Positions 7,231 through 16,380 of a stretch of DNA of 64,000 nucleotides are shown here, piece by piece. The notes beneath the pieces are model-generated. The model did no database searches and had not been told where the DNA came from. It was given only the letters and a program-made list of their open reading frames with translations. The position numbers were made by a program, and so were the translations under genes. Positions within the stretch are counted from its first letter, which is position 1; each line of letters begins with the position of its first letter. Origin of the DNA: Rubellimicrobium sp. (GTDB taxonomy: Bacteria; Pseudomonadota; Alphaproteobacteria; Rhodobacterales; Rhodobacteraceae). Where the stretch lies: contig JACFNP010000002.1 of NCBI GenBank assembly GCA_019454835.1, positions 1-64,000 on the forward strand, in the 5' to 3' direction.

Positions 7231-10094
7231 GCTTCCTCGACAGGACCCCGCCGCCTGAACCGGCGTCGGGCGCGGCCTTCGGCCTCGGGGGTGGCGGGGG
7301 TGTCCATCTTCTTGTGGGGGCGGGCGCCGATCTGTTCCACGCCCCGCAGGGCGCGGCGCGGCTGCCGCTGGGGTCGCTGCCTGCGGGGGCGGTGCTGTTC
7401 GATCTGCCCGAGGGCGCGCTCGGGCCTGCGGATGTCATCGCCGTGCCGGGGCCGCAGGGGCGGCTTGCGCCGCTGGCCGTCGATGGGCAGGACGAGGCGA
7501 CCGACGATCTGGTCCCCGGCGTGGCGCTCTGGGTTCATACGCTGGCGCAGGCCGCGTTCCGGCTGGTGGTGTCGCATCCGCGCCCCGACATCGTCCTGCG
7601 CCCCGGCACCGTCAGCCGCGCCGTGGCGGGCGCGACGGTGATGGCCGACCGGGGGGTGCTATGGTGCGACCTGCCGCCTGCGGGCGGGCTGCTCTTCGGG
7701 ATCGAGCCGGTCCTTGGCCGCATCGCGCTGCCCGAAGGCGCATGGATCACGCTGGAGGGGGGCAGCACCGGGCAGGATGCCGCGACGGACGAGATTCGCG
7801 CCCATGGCTGGGCCGAAGGCTTTGCCGGGCCGGAGTGGCTGGCCGCGACCCGCACCTTCAACGCTGCCATCGTCGAACTTCTGCCGCTCTTGCGCGGCCT
7901 GGCCGAGGCGGACGAACACAACCGCCTGGTCGGGCGGCAGGGCGCCGAGCAGGCCGACCACCTGCAGACGGCGGCACGGTTCGCCGCCGTGCTGGGCAAT
8001 CCCGCGCCCCCAACGGGCGGTGATACCGGCGAAGAGCCGCTGCTTCAGGCCATGCGCGGGCTTGCGCGGCGCGCGGGCGGCAGGGTGACGCGCCCGGTCC
8101 GGGCGAACCGCGCGCAGATGGACCGCGCCTTCACCCTGGCTGAAATCGCCCGCGCCTCGGGCCTGTCGCTGCAACCCGTCACGCTGTCGGGGCACTGGTG
8201 GCGCCACGAGGCGGGCGATTTCCTGCTGCATGACGCCGACGGCGCACCTCATGCCGCGCTCTGGCGGCGGGGCGGCTATGTCGTGCAGCCGGTCAGGGGG
8301 CCGCCGGTGCGTGTCACCGGGGCGAATGCGGGCAGGTATCGCGCCGATGCGGTGCAGGTTTTCGCCGATCCCGGCCCGAAGGTGGATTTTGCGCGCCTGC
8401 TCGTGCGCGGGCTGGACGGCGCGGGCCGTGACCTGCTTGCCTGCCTTGCGGCGGCGGTGCTTGGCGGCGCGCTGGGGCAGGTTTTGCCGATGGCCACGAA
8501 TGCGGTTTTCGGCCTTGTCGTGCCCGCCGCCCGGCGCGACCAGCTCTGGCCGCTTGCGCTTGTCATCGCGGGAATTGCCGTCGTGATGTTCCTTCTCGAG
8601 GTTGGCGACGGCGTTGCCCGGCAACGCAGCCTGTCGCGCCTCGATCACGCGGGGTTCCGCACGGTCTGGGACCGGATCAGCCGCCTGCCGGTCGCCTGGC
8701 ATCGCGGCCATGCCGCAGGCGATACCGTGATACGCGCGGGCGGCGCCAGCGGCGCGACGAATGCGGTCGCCTCGTTCGGCCTTGCCGTCGCGGGCAGCCT
8801 CGGGCTGATCGTATCAAGCCTGTTCTTCATCGCCTGGCATGCGCCCGCCGCGGCGGGCCTGACGGCCGCGCTTCTGGCGGCGCATCTGTCGCTCGGCGGG
8901 CTGGCCGGCTGGGCGCAGATGCGCGTCTATGGCCAGGGTGAGGCGCTTGCAGGCAGCACCGACAGCATGATGTTGCAGATGATCGGCGGCCTCGCCAAGC
9001 TGCGCAGCGCCGCCGCCGAGGAACGTCTGCTGCGGCTGTGGTCGGATCGCTTCGCGGCGTTGCGCGCGCGGCTGGTTGCCGCGCGGCGGGTGACCAACCT
9101 GCTCGAGGCATGGCTGGCCGCGTTCCCGCTGCTGGCCTCGGCGGTGCTGTTCCTGCTGTTGCAGGCCCCGACCGGCGGCACCGGGGGCGCAATCCCGCTG
9201 GCGGCGGTCATGGGGGTGATCACGGCCTTCGGCGCAGTCATCCTGTCGGTGAACGGGCTGTTGCGCGGCGTGCTGTCGCTGCTGATGGCGCGGCCCGGCT
9301 GGACCTACGGCAAGCCGCTTCTTGCGGCCCCGCCCGAGGCCCGCGCCGGGCTGATCGACCCCGGCGAGGTCGGGGGCGCGATCGAACTGGCCGCGCTGTC
9401 GTTTGCCTATCCCGAACAGCCGCCGCTGTTTCGCGGCCTCTCGCTGCGCATCCGCGCGGGCGAGATGGTGGCCGTCGTCGGCGCCTCGGGCAGCGGCAAG
9501 TCCACGCTGCTGCGCCTGATCCTCGGGCTTGAGGCGCCGGGTGCGGGCGCGATCTACGTTGACGGGCACGACCTGCGCAGCCTCGATGCGACCGCGCTGC
9601 GCGGCCAGATCGGCACCGTCCTGCAGGATGAACGCCTGCCGCCCGGAACGATCATGGACGCGGTGCGCGGCGGGCGCGACGCGGGCGAGGATGCCGTCTG
9701 GCGCGCGCTGGAACAGGCGGCGATCGCGCCCGAAATCATGGCGATGCCGATGCGGCTGCACACGATGATCGCCGACGCCAGCCGCACCCTGTCGGGCGGT
9801 CAGGTGCAGCGGCTTGCCCTTGCCCGCGCCTTTCTGGCTGATCCGCCGGTGCTGCTGTTGGATGAAGCAACCAGCGCGCTTGACGGGCGCGCGCAGGCGG
9901 GGGTGATGGCGCATGTGCTGGCGATGCGGGCCACGCGGATCGTGGTCGCGCACCGACTGTCCACCATCCGGCGGGCGGACCGTATCCTCGTGCTGGATCG
10001 CGGGCGGATCGTCGAGGACGGCACCCATGACGACCTGATCGCGCGCGCGGGCGCCTATCACGCGCTGGTGCGCGGCCAGTTGTCAGAGGGTTGA
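7227..10094 (+). CDS. Second NHLM-type ABC transporter subunit, no peptidase
   Basis: This 955-residue protein overlaps the previous stop (GTGA). It has no C39 domain. Its first 380 residues or so form the long N-terminal extension known in the NHLM 'ATP-binding' partner, here without recognisable catalytic motifs. Membrane helices follow (about 400-640), then an ATPase with Walker A 'GASGSGKST' near 752, signature 'LSGGQVQRLALARAF' and Walker B 'LLLDEATSALD'. It is expected to pair with the C39 transporter as a heterodimer. The last 12 bases overlap the end of the convergent STAS gene. Confidence 0.85.
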   Translation: MSFLDRTPPPEPASGAAFGLGGGGGVHLLVGAGADLFHAPQGAARLPLGSLPAGAVLFDLPEGALGPADVIAVPGPQGRLAPLAVDGQDEATDDLVPGVALWVHTLAQAAFRLVVSHPRPDIVLRPGTVSRAVAGATVMADRGVLWCDLPPAGGLLFGIEPVLGRIALPEGAWITLEGGSTGQDAATDEIRAHGWAEGFAGPEWLAATRTFNAAIVELLPLLRGLAEADEHNRLVGRQGAEQADHLQTAARFAAVLGNPAPPTGGDTGEEPLLQAMRGLARRAGGRVTRPVRANRAQMDRAFTLAEIARASGLSLQPVTLSGHWWRHEAGDFLLHDADGAPHAALWRRGGYVVQPVRGPPVRVTGANAGRYRADAVQVFADPGPKVDFARLLVRGLDGAGRDLLACLAAAVLGGALGQVLPMATNAVFGLVVPAARRDQLWPLALVIAGIAVVMFLLEVGDGVARQRSLSRLDHAGFRTVWDRISRLPVAWHRGHAAGDTVIRAGGASGATNAVASFGLAVAGSLGLIVSSLFFIAWHAPAAAGLTAALLAAHLSLGGLAGWAQMRVYGQGEALAGSTDSMMLQMIGGLAKLRSAAAEERLLRLWSDRFAALRARLVAARRVTNLLEAWLAAFPLLASAVLFLLLQAPTGGTGGAIPLAAVMGVITAFGAVILSVNGLLRGVLSLLMARPGWTYGKPLLAAPPEARAGLIDPGEVGGAIELAALSFAYPEQPPLFRGLSLRIRAGEMVAVVGASGSGKSTLLRLILGLEAPGAGAIYVDGHDLRSLDATALRGQIGTVLQDERLPPGTIMDAVRGGRDAGEDAVWRALEQAAIAPEIMAMPMRLHTMIADASRTLSGGQVQRLALARAFLADPPVLLLDEATSALDGRAQAGVMAHVLAMRATRIVVAHRLSTIRRADRILVLDRGRIVEDGTHDDLIARAGAYHALVRGQLSEG

Positions 10095-10412
10095 AGCCGC
10101 CGCCACGGTTTCGCCGATACGGAACAGCCGGGTAAAGCCGCTGACATCGAACACCTCGCGCACCTGCGGCGCCAGCCCGGCCAGCGCCAGTTGCTGCCCC
10201 GACGCGCGCGCCAGCTTGGCCGCCTTGAGCAGCACCCGCAGCCCGGCGGAACTGATGTAATCGACCGCCGCAAGGTCCACGACCAGCCGTGGCGCGGCCC
10301 TGGCCTGTCCCGAGAGCACCGCGTCAAGCGCGGGCGCGCTGTTGCTGTCCAGCCGCCCGGCGGGCGCGACCACCGTGACGCCGTCTGCGCTGTGTTCCGC
10401 GATCTGCATCAT
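10083..10412 (-). CDS. STAS-domain anti-sigma-factor antagonist
   Basis: This 109-residue single STAS domain has the core 'VDLAAVDYISSAGLRVLLKA', in which the phosphorylatable serine of partner-switching antagonists lies (Ser54/Ser55). In such systems the unphosphorylated antagonist binds the anti-sigma kinase and frees its target. It is the last gene of a minus-strand string; its start overlaps the kinase gene by four bases, which supports a direct pairing. The C-terminus converges with and overlaps the exporter gene. Confidence 0.85.
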   Translation of the reverse strand: MMQIAEHSADGVTVVAPAGRLDSNSAPALDAVLSGQARAAPRLVVDLAAVDYISSAGLRVLLKAAKLARASGQQLALAGLAPQVREVFDVSGFTRLFRIGETVAAASTL

Positions 10413-10831
10413 TCACCTTCCGTCGGGGGCACGGAGTCGATCTGGCTGAAGGTAAGCCGGTTGACCCCGTCCTCGTGCCGGTAGGCCGGGTCCGACATGA
10501 ATGTCCGCAGGAAATGCAGGCCGAGGCCGCCGACGGGCCGATCCTCGAGCGACGAGTCGAGATCGGGCGGCGGGATGTCCAGCGGATCGAAGGCCGTGCC
10601 GCGATCCTCGATGCGCACCTGCGTCAGGCCGGGCGAACGGCAAAGCGTGATGTCGATGGTCGCGCCCTGGGGCTGGGCGCCGTAATCGACGGTATTGGTG
10701 AAAAGTTCGTCCAGAACGAGGTTCAGGCGCATCACGTCGCCGGGCGCGATCCGGTGGCGTTCTCCGAACGCCGCGACCCCGTCGGCAAGATCGCCAAGCG
10801 CGGCAAGATCGGGGGCCAGCCTGATCTTCAT
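10409..10831 (-). CDS. RsbW/SpoIIAB-like serine kinase (HATPase_c)
   Basis: This 140-residue GHKL ATPase is the kinase/anti-factor of a partner switch. The N box is 'NLVLDELFTNTVDYG', the G1-type motif is 'EDRGTAFDP' and the glycine-rich lid is 'PVGGLGLHF'. The start at 10831 was chosen because it overlaps the preceding stop as ATGA and gives the normal length; upstream in-frame reading lies in the racemase gene. It is predicted to phosphorylate the STAS protein next door and to sequester a sigma factor or other target not encoded in the window. Confidence 0.85.
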   Translation of the reverse strand: MKIRLAPDLAALGDLADGVAAFGERHRIAPGDVMRLNLVLDELFTNTVDYGAQPQGATIDITLCRSPGLTQVRIEDRGTAFDPLDIPPPDLDSSLEDRPVGGLGLHFLRTFMSDPAYRHEDGVNRLTFSQIDSVPPTEGE

Positions 10832-11940
10832 GCCCCTGTCTCCCGCGCGCCTGTCTCCCGCGCGCCGGTCACATGGCGGCGCGGCACCGAAGCGCCGGTG
10901 CCGGTGATGATCCGGTTCGGCTGGGTATGCAGGCGTCCCGCAAAGGCGTTGATGTCCTGCCCGCCGCCGAAGACCACCGCCACCCGCGCCCGTGGCAGGG
11001 CGGAGTCGGGCAGGCCGGTCAGGTCGACGAAGCATTGCATCATCGAGACTTCGGGCAGGATCGGACAGCGGCGACCCGCGACCTCGACCGCAGGCGCACG
11101 GGACCAGAAGGCATCGGGCAGGCCGTCGGCATAGCCGAGCATCAGCGTGCCGAGGCGGCTTGGTCGCGGCAGGGTGTGGCGGCCATAGCCGATGCGGCGG
11201 CCTGCCGGATGGTCGCGGATGTCGATGACCGGGGCCAGCATCCGCACCGCCGGGCGAGTGCGGTAGGCTGGATTCGCGACATGCCGGGTGCCGAGCACCG
11301 CGCTGCCCGCCCGCGCGGCGCCGATGCGCCAGCCCGGCCCGGCGAAGACGAAGGCCGAGGACGGCAGGCTTTGGCCCGCCTGCGGGAACGCGGCGGCCAT
11401 GGCCAGAAAGCGGCGGCGCTGGTCGTGGTTGGAGACGGCATCGGGGTCGCCCATGACGGCAAGATGGCTCATGACATGCACGACATCGAGACGCGCGAGC
11501 GCCGGGCCAAGCGCCGCCAGATCGTCCGGGGTCAGGCCGGGCCGGGCCAGGCCGGTGTCGAACTGCAAGGTGACCGCCATGCCCGGCACGGCGGTGGCGC
11601 GCGCGACATCGGCGCGGCTGCCCAGCACCGGGCGCACACCTTTGACCGCAAAGGCGCGCGGTGGCCTGCCACCCAGCCCCGCCAGCACATGCACCTGCGG
11701 CGGGGGGCAAGGATGTGCCTTCAACGCGGCCAGCAGCCGGTGCGCCTCGGGCAGGTCCTCGACGAAGAATTCGCGGCAGCCCGCCCCGGCCAGCACCGGG
11801 GCGATGCCGCGCAGCCCCAGCCCGTAGGCATCGCGCTTGAGCACGGCATGGACCGGCCCGCCATAGACCGCGCGGAGATCGCGGTAATTCGCGACGATTG
11901 CATCGAGATCGACCTCAAGCCATGCGCGCGCGGGGATCAT
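10828..11940 (-). CDS. Alanine-racemase-like PLP protein
   Basis: This 370-residue protein is a fold-type III PLP enzyme. The PLP lysine is K35 in 'AVLKRDAYGLG', and the second catalytic tyrosine region is 'IGYGRHT', followed by 'MLGYADGLP'. Alanine racemases interconvert L- and D-alanine for the cell wall. Its place inside a signalling string, with four-base overlaps on both sides, suggests a special role, such as making a D-amino-acid signal, or serving as a binding rather than a housekeeping protein. The last residues repeat 'ETGAR', encoded by short direct repeats, and the usual C-terminal end is shortened. Activity is likely but substrate identity is open. Confidence 0.75.
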   Translation of the reverse strand: MIPARAWLEVDLDAIVANYRDLRAVYGGPVHAVLKRDAYGLGLRGIAPVLAGAGCREFFVEDLPEAHRLLAALKAHPCPPPQVHVLAGLGGRPPRAFAVKGVRPVLGSRADVARATAVPGMAVTLQFDTGLARPGLTPDDLAALGPALARLDVVHVMSHLAVMGDPDAVSNHDQRRRFLAMAAAFPQAGQSLPSSAFVFAGPGWRIGAARAGSAVLGTRHVANPAYRTRPAVRMLAPVIDIRDHPAGRRIGYGRHTLPRPSRLGTLMLGYADGLPDAFWSRAPAVEVAGRRCPILPEVSMMQCFVDLTGLPDSALPRARVAVVFGGGQDINAFAGRLHTQPNRIITGTGASVPRRHVTGARETGARETGA

Positions 11941-12578
11941 GGCCGCACCCAGCGGCGAAAGACGATACCGGCGCCGTCACGCGAGATGCCGCGCCAGCCC
12001 TGATCCAGCAGCATCGCCTGCGCGGGCAGGTCATCGGCACCAACGCTGCGGCCCGGCCCGGTAGCGCGGCCTTGGGTCAGCACCAGCGTGTAGCGCAGCG
12101 CACCACTGTAGCGGCGGCCAATCTGGCCGATGGCCAGACCGGCGCGCAGGAGGCTGTGCCAGCTTGGCACATTGCCCGGCGCGGCGGTGGCGAAGAACCC
12201 GCGCCAGCCGCGCGTGCGCCCGATCCGCAGCCTTTCGCGGGCAAGACGCGCCTGCAACCCGTGCCCGCGCCAGTGCGGGGCGACGGTGCAGCCGCACAGC
12301 TTGGCCATCGGCAGACCGGCCATGCCCGGCGTTGCCGCGGGGTTATCGCCCGCCTCAAGCCGCCCCTGCATCAGCGCATAGCCGACCAGTTGCCCGCCGT
12401 CGAATAGACCAAGGCTCAACCCCTCGGCCAGGACGGGGGCGAAGAAGCCGGGGCGTTCGGGGCGCACCCAGTCGGGCCGGGCGAGCAGCGACAGTGCCCC
12501 CTCGTGCAGCGCCCGCACCGCAGGCGCGTCGTCGGGGGTCAGGCGCCTTTGCGTCAGCGGTTCGGGCAGCGCGGTCAT
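11937..12578 (-). CDS. GNAT-family N-acetyltransferase
   Basis: This 213-residue protein has the acetyl-CoA-binding motif A 'CTVAPHWRGHGLQARL', typical of GNAT enzymes, with the preceding beta strand 'LVGYALMQG'. It overlaps the racemase gene by four bases and abuts the binding-protein gene. A substrate cannot be named. Given the context it could acetylate an amino acid or a small signal, or modify an exported protein. The C-terminal 50 residues after the fold are extra and unassigned. Confidence 0.75.
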   Translation of the reverse strand: MTALPEPLTQRRLTPDDAPAVRALHEGALSLLARPDWVRPERPGFFAPVLAEGLSLGLFDGGQLVGYALMQGRLEAGDNPAATPGMAGLPMAKLCGCTVAPHWRGHGLQARLARERLRIGRTRGWRGFFATAAPGNVPSWHSLLRAGLAIGQIGRRYSGALRYTLVLTQGRATGPGRSVGADDLPAQAMLLDQGWRGISRDGAGIVFRRWVRP

Positions 12579-13574
12579 TCAGATCAGCTCGGCATAATCA
12601 AGCATCGCAAGCGGCGGGTAGAGTTCCAGCTCTTTTGCCACGGCGAGGTTGATGATGAGTGAAAAGCGGTTGAGCGTTTCAATCGGGATCGTGCCGGGGT
12701 CGGCCCCTTCGGCAAGGATGGCATGGGCCTTGGCCCCGGCAAGCTGCCCGACCGAGTAGTAGCGGCTGACGATCCCCGCCAGCGCGCCGCCTTCGCGGAT
12801 CGCCAGTTCGGCGGCGCCGAAGGTCGGCAGCCGGGCGGCCAGTGCCGCCGCGCTGACCCGCGCGTAGTTCTGGCCCAGAAACGTGTCGGGCGGATAATAC
12901 AGCCATTCCGCCCCGTCCCGGCCAAGCCCGCGCACCAGATCGTCAAGCCCGGCGTCGGTCGAATTGCCGTCGCTGCCCTGCGCGAACGGGCGCGCGTCAA
13001 GCGTGACCCCGGCGGCAGCCGCCCATTCGTGCAATTCCCCGACCAGCGCGACCGAGTTCTGTTCGTTCGCGCTGTAGAGGGTGCCGAAGCGGCCAAAGTC
13101 GCGGTAGCCGCGCATGGCCCGCATCTGGGTCTCGACCGGGACGACATGGACGGCGCCGGTGACGTTGCGCCCCGACCCGGCCAGCGACCGGGTGATCTTT
13201 GCGCCGACCGGCGCCGCGACAAGGGCAAAGACCACCGGAATGTCGGTGATGCGCCGCGACGGATCGACCGCATCCCACGGCCCGACCGTGCCCAGCGTGA
13301 TCGGCGTGCCCCAAGTGTAGATCAGATCGGGGGCAAGGGCGCGCGTCTCGTCGATCACGGCGGGCAGGTTGGCGATGTCGCTGCCGAGGTCACGGTGGAT
13401 CAGTTCGGCGTCAAGCCCGCGCGCCGCCAGATGGTCGCGGAAGCCACGCTCGACATCGGTGTCGCCGCGAAAGGTGACCATGACGATCCGCCTGCGCGCG
13501 CGGGCAAGCGCGGGCGCCGCGACAGCGACCAGACCGGCGGGCAGCAGGCCAAGCAGGCGTCGGCGCGCGATCAT
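12579..13574 (-). CDS. ABC-type substrate-binding protein (PF04392-like)
   Basis: This 331-residue protein resembles the family of periplasmic binding proteins often found near sensors and tryptophan/amino-acid-type importers (ABC_sub_bind). It starts with an arginine-rich, Tat- or Sec-like signal (MIARRRLLGLLPAG) and contains 'LIYTWGTPITLGTVGP', 'SLAGSGRNVTGA' and 'GTLYSANEQNSV', typical of this fold. No matching permease or ATPase genes are nearby, so here it probably delivers a ligand to one of the membrane sensors. The start at 13574 overlaps the upstream stop (ATGA). Confidence 0.75.
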   Translation of the reverse strand: MIARRRLLGLLPAGLVAVAAPALARARRRIVMVTFRGDTDVERGFRDHLAARGLDAELIHRDLGSDIANLPAVIDETRALAPDLIYTWGTPITLGTVGPWDAVDPSRRITDIPVVFALVAAPVGAKITRSLAGSGRNVTGAVHVVPVETQMRAMRGYRDFGRFGTLYSANEQNSVALVGELHEWAAAAGVTLDARPFAQGSDGNSTDAGLDDLVRGLGRDGAEWLYYPPDTFLGQNYARVSAAALAARLPTFGAAELAIREGGALAGIVSRYYSVGQLAGAKAHAILAEGADPGTIPIETLNRFSLIINLAVAKELELYPPLAMLDYAELI

Positions 13575-15559
13575 GCCGCACGCTCCGCCAGCGGCCCAGG
13601 CCCGCGTCGAAAGGCGACCAGCCCGAGCGCGAACAGGAACGCGCCGCCCAGGCCGAAAAGCGCGAGCAGGCCGAGGCTGTGGGCAAAGCCCAGGCGCGGC
13701 AGCAGCAGCGCCGCGAGCACCGGGCCAAGCGCGCTGCCCGCCCGCTCGACCATGCGGAACAGGCCGTAGGCCACATCCTCGGACCGGGCATCGCCGACCG
13801 CGCGCGCAAGGATGCCGACCGCAGCCCCCTGCGGCGTGATCGACAGCGCCTGCGCCAGCCCGAACAGCCCCAGCATGAGACCGATCAGCGGGAAACCGGG
13901 CCGGTCGGGCGCAAGGCCAAGCGGCAGGGCGATGGCGGCAGCCGCCAGCACCGCGCCCGCCAGCACGAAGGGCAGGCGCCGGTTCATTCGCCGCGAAAGG
14001 CCCGAGAAAACCGGGATGAACAGCACCGACAGGACCGGATGGATCATCTGCATCCGCCCGATCCCGGCGCTCGAGGCGCCTGCGTCCGCCATCTCGACCG
14101 GCACGAGGTAGAAGCAGGTGGCAAACAGCAGGGCCTTGGCGGGCAGCGCGCAACCGAACACCAGAAGGACGAGGAGCGGATTGCGCAGGACCGATTCTGC
14201 CGAAGCCGGGGCGACGGTGGCGGGCGTGGCCGGTGGCGTTGTTTCCGGGATTCGCCACGCCGCCCGCGCGAGCAGCGCCGTCACCGCCATGACGGCGAAA
14301 GTGGCGCGCGGGCCGGTCGCTCCGGCCAGCAGGCCGCCCAGCGCCGGGCCGCACAGCCCCGCCACCATGATCGCACCGGCCATCACCGCAAGGCCGCGCA
14401 CCAGGTCGGCCCCTGCCGAGGTGTCGAGGACATGGCCCTGGCAGCCGACGAAAGCCAGCGCGAACCCCGCGCCCGCGACGATCTGCGCCCCGATCAGGAC
14501 AAGGGGGCCGGTGGCCAGCGCCGAAAGCGCATAGCCCAGCATCCCCGTCCATGCGCCCGCGCGAAACGTCCTGCCGCGCCCCCAGCGGGCCGAGCGCGCG
14601 GCAAGCGGCAGTTGCAGCAGGGCGACGACCGCCATGAAGCCGGTCAGCGGCAGCGACGCGGCCAGCGTCGGTGACAGCGTGGTCGCGCCCTCCGACAGTG
14701 CCATGGCCCAGCCGGGCAGGAAGGGGCGCGACAGTTCATGCGCGAGCATGAACATAAACAGCGGCGCGCGGATGTCGTCGCCGCCCCCTGCGGCGGGCGC
14801 GGGGCCTGCGTCCAGCCGGAACCGCCGCCGCAGCGCGGCAAGCGCGGCAAGGGTCTGGCGGTCGTCGCAGGCGGCGGCCCGCGCCGCCAGCCGCGCCACC
14901 CGTTCGCGGCGCGCACAAAGCGCGGCGTCGATCCGGCGCAGCGCCGCCCGTTCGGTGGCGCTCAGCCCCGGCACATCGCCGGGGTCGGCAAGTGGCGCAA
15001 ACCTTCCCCGTTGCAGCGCGTGAAGCCGCGCCTCGCCCGCCTGTGCGAGGGCGAAGCCGCGCGCGCCGGGGATCAGCCGCCCGAGTTCGATCCCCGCCAG
15101 CGCGACGACAAGCAGCACGATGGCAAGGTCGATGGCGATGCCTTGCAGGATACGGCGTGCAAGATGCGGATCGGGCCGGACGGCGACCCGGCCGACGATC
15201 CGCCCTGCGGCCCGGACCGGGGCCGTGGCGGCGGCCACTTCTGCGGCGCCGCCTGACGAGGTGCCATCCTCCCAGGCGGGGCCCGAGGCGAGGCTGGCCC
15301 CGATCCACGCCAGATCGGTTGTGTCGGCGCGGGTCCGGGCCAGAACCTCGGCCACGCCGGTCAGGTGTTCGGGCGGAATCCCGGCCTCGAGCGCGCGGCC
15401 CAGCTTGCCCGCCAGCGCCAGCGCCACCTGTTCGGCGCGCGCCTGCTGGCCGGGCGCGAGCAGCGCGGGCGCGCGGGCCAGCAGCATCGCCGAAAGCGCC
15501 AGTGCACCGACAAGAAGCAGCGCGGTCACCAGCACGGGGATCCGGCGGACCGTCAGCAT
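13571..15559 (-). CDS. Membrane sensor fused to an MFS-type transporter
   Basis: This 662-residue protein has two parts. Residues 1 to about 260 contain an N-terminal membrane segment (about 10-30), a periplasmic domain, a second membrane segment (about 148-168) and a cytoplasmic helical stretch, as in a chemoreceptor- or kinase-like sensor. From about residue 275 onward there are some twelve hydrophobic segments forming a major-facilitator fold ('GAWTGMLGYALSALATG', 'AGLCGPALGGLLAG'). Such a fusion suggests a transporter that doubles as a receptor. It overlaps both neighbours by a few bases. No ligand is evident. Confidence 0.75.
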   Translation of the reverse strand: MLTVRRIPVLVTALLLVGALALSAMLLARAPALLAPGQQARAEQVALALAGKLGRALEAGIPPEHLTGVAEVLARTRADTTDLAWIGASLASGPAWEDGTSSGGAAEVAAATAPVRAAGRIVGRVAVRPDPHLARRILQGIAIDLAIVLLVVALAGIELGRLIPGARGFALAQAGEARLHALQRGRFAPLADPGDVPGLSATERAALRRIDAALCARRERVARLAARAAACDDRQTLAALAALRRRFRLDAGPAPAAGGGDDIRAPLFMFMLAHELSRPFLPGWAMALSEGATTLSPTLAASLPLTGFMAVVALLQLPLAARSARWGRGRTFRAGAWTGMLGYALSALATGPLVLIGAQIVAGAGFALAFVGCQGHVLDTSAGADLVRGLAVMAGAIMVAGLCGPALGGLLAGATGPRATFAVMAVTALLARAAWRIPETTPPATPATVAPASAESVLRNPLLVLLVFGCALPAKALLFATCFYLVPVEMADAGASSAGIGRMQMIHPVLSVLFIPVFSGLSRRMNRRLPFVLAGAVLAAAAIALPLGLAPDRPGFPLIGLMLGLFGLAQALSITPQGAAVGILARAVGDARSEDVAYGLFRMVERAGSALGPVLAALLLPRLGFAHSLGLLALFGLGGAFLFALGLVAFRRGPGPLAERAA

Positions 15560-16179
15560 CGCCGGTCGTCCGCCCCGGCGGCGATCCGGTCGAGCACCGC
15601 GTCGAAACCGGCAAGCGCCCGGCTGCGGGCCAGCGCGGCACCGGGGGCCTGCGTCAGGTACTGCAGCCGCCCCAGCCCGCGATGCACGACGAACCCGCCC
15701 GCAAGGACAAGGATCGCCGCGACGGGCAGGCCGCCGCCGATCAGCGCCCGTGCCAGCGCCTGCATCCGCCGTTGCCCGGCGGTGGCGTCGTAGGTGGCGA
15801 TGATCGTGGCGGTCGGCGCGCCGAGATCGTCAAGGACGCGCCTCACGATCCGGGCCTGACCGGCAGCGGGGCCGGGGTCGGGCGGGGTGGCGAAAATCTG
15901 CGCGCCGGTGGCATCGTGCACGGCGACATGACGCAGCACCGGCAGCCGGGCCTGCGCAGCGGCGATCCGCGCCTGCGTCGCGGCCAGCGCGGCAGGCGCG
16001 ATGCCCAGCCGCGCCCCGGATTCGACGGTGCGGGCAAGGTCGTCCAGCACCACGGCAATCGCCCCTTCGGTGGCATTGCGGTCGGCGCGGGCGATGGCGG
16101 AAATGCCCATCCAGCCCGCCAGCGTCAGGCCCCCCGCCAGCAGAAGCGACATGACCAGGGTGATGCGAAAGATCGGCAT
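15553..16179 (-). CDS. Two-TM periplasmic sensor protein without output domain
   Basis: This 208-residue protein has membrane segments near residues 5-28 and 150-172 enclosing a helical periplasmic domain of about 120 residues, then about 35 cytoplasmic residues. The start at 16179 was chosen because it puts the signal anchor at the N-terminus; further upstream the reading frame is basic and non-hydrophobic. It is the first gene of the minus-strand string and resembles the N-terminal part of the sensor-MFS fusion in layout. It probably works as a receptor subunit together with that protein. Confidence 0.7.
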   Translation of the reverse strand: MPIFRITLVMSLLLAGGLTLAGWMGISAIARADRNATEGAIAVVLDDLARTVESGARLGIAPAALAATQARIAAAQARLPVLRHVAVHDATGAQIFATPPDPGPAAGQARIVRRVLDDLGAPTATIIATYDATAGQRRMQALARALIGGGLPVAAILVLAGGFVVHRGLGRLQYLTQAPGAALARSRALAGFDAVLDRIAAGADDRRC

Positions 16180-16380
16180 GTTCCGGCGACCCGTGGCTGC
16201 AGTGACTGCGACGCGCGGGCGCAGGCCCGGCGGCAATCCGGGCCGGCCCGCCGACAGCATCCGCGCAAAGTCTTGACATTTCCCTGCCGCCGCCCACGCT
16301 CGCGCAAAGGTTGTGCATATTATCACGGGTTGTCGCGGGTTCGTGCCGGACCGGCGCCAGGCAGAGGGATACCGGGGAAC
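16180..16380. promoter_or_regulatory. Divergent promoter region of the signalling module
   Basis: This 201-base gap separates the two divergent gene strings. It contains a TTGACA hexamer at 16273-16278 and an A-T-rich segment around 16316-16325 (CATATTATCA), the only such segment nearby. The spacing between them does not fit one standard promoter. The element found before the exported leader genes is not present here. Confidence 0.4.
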
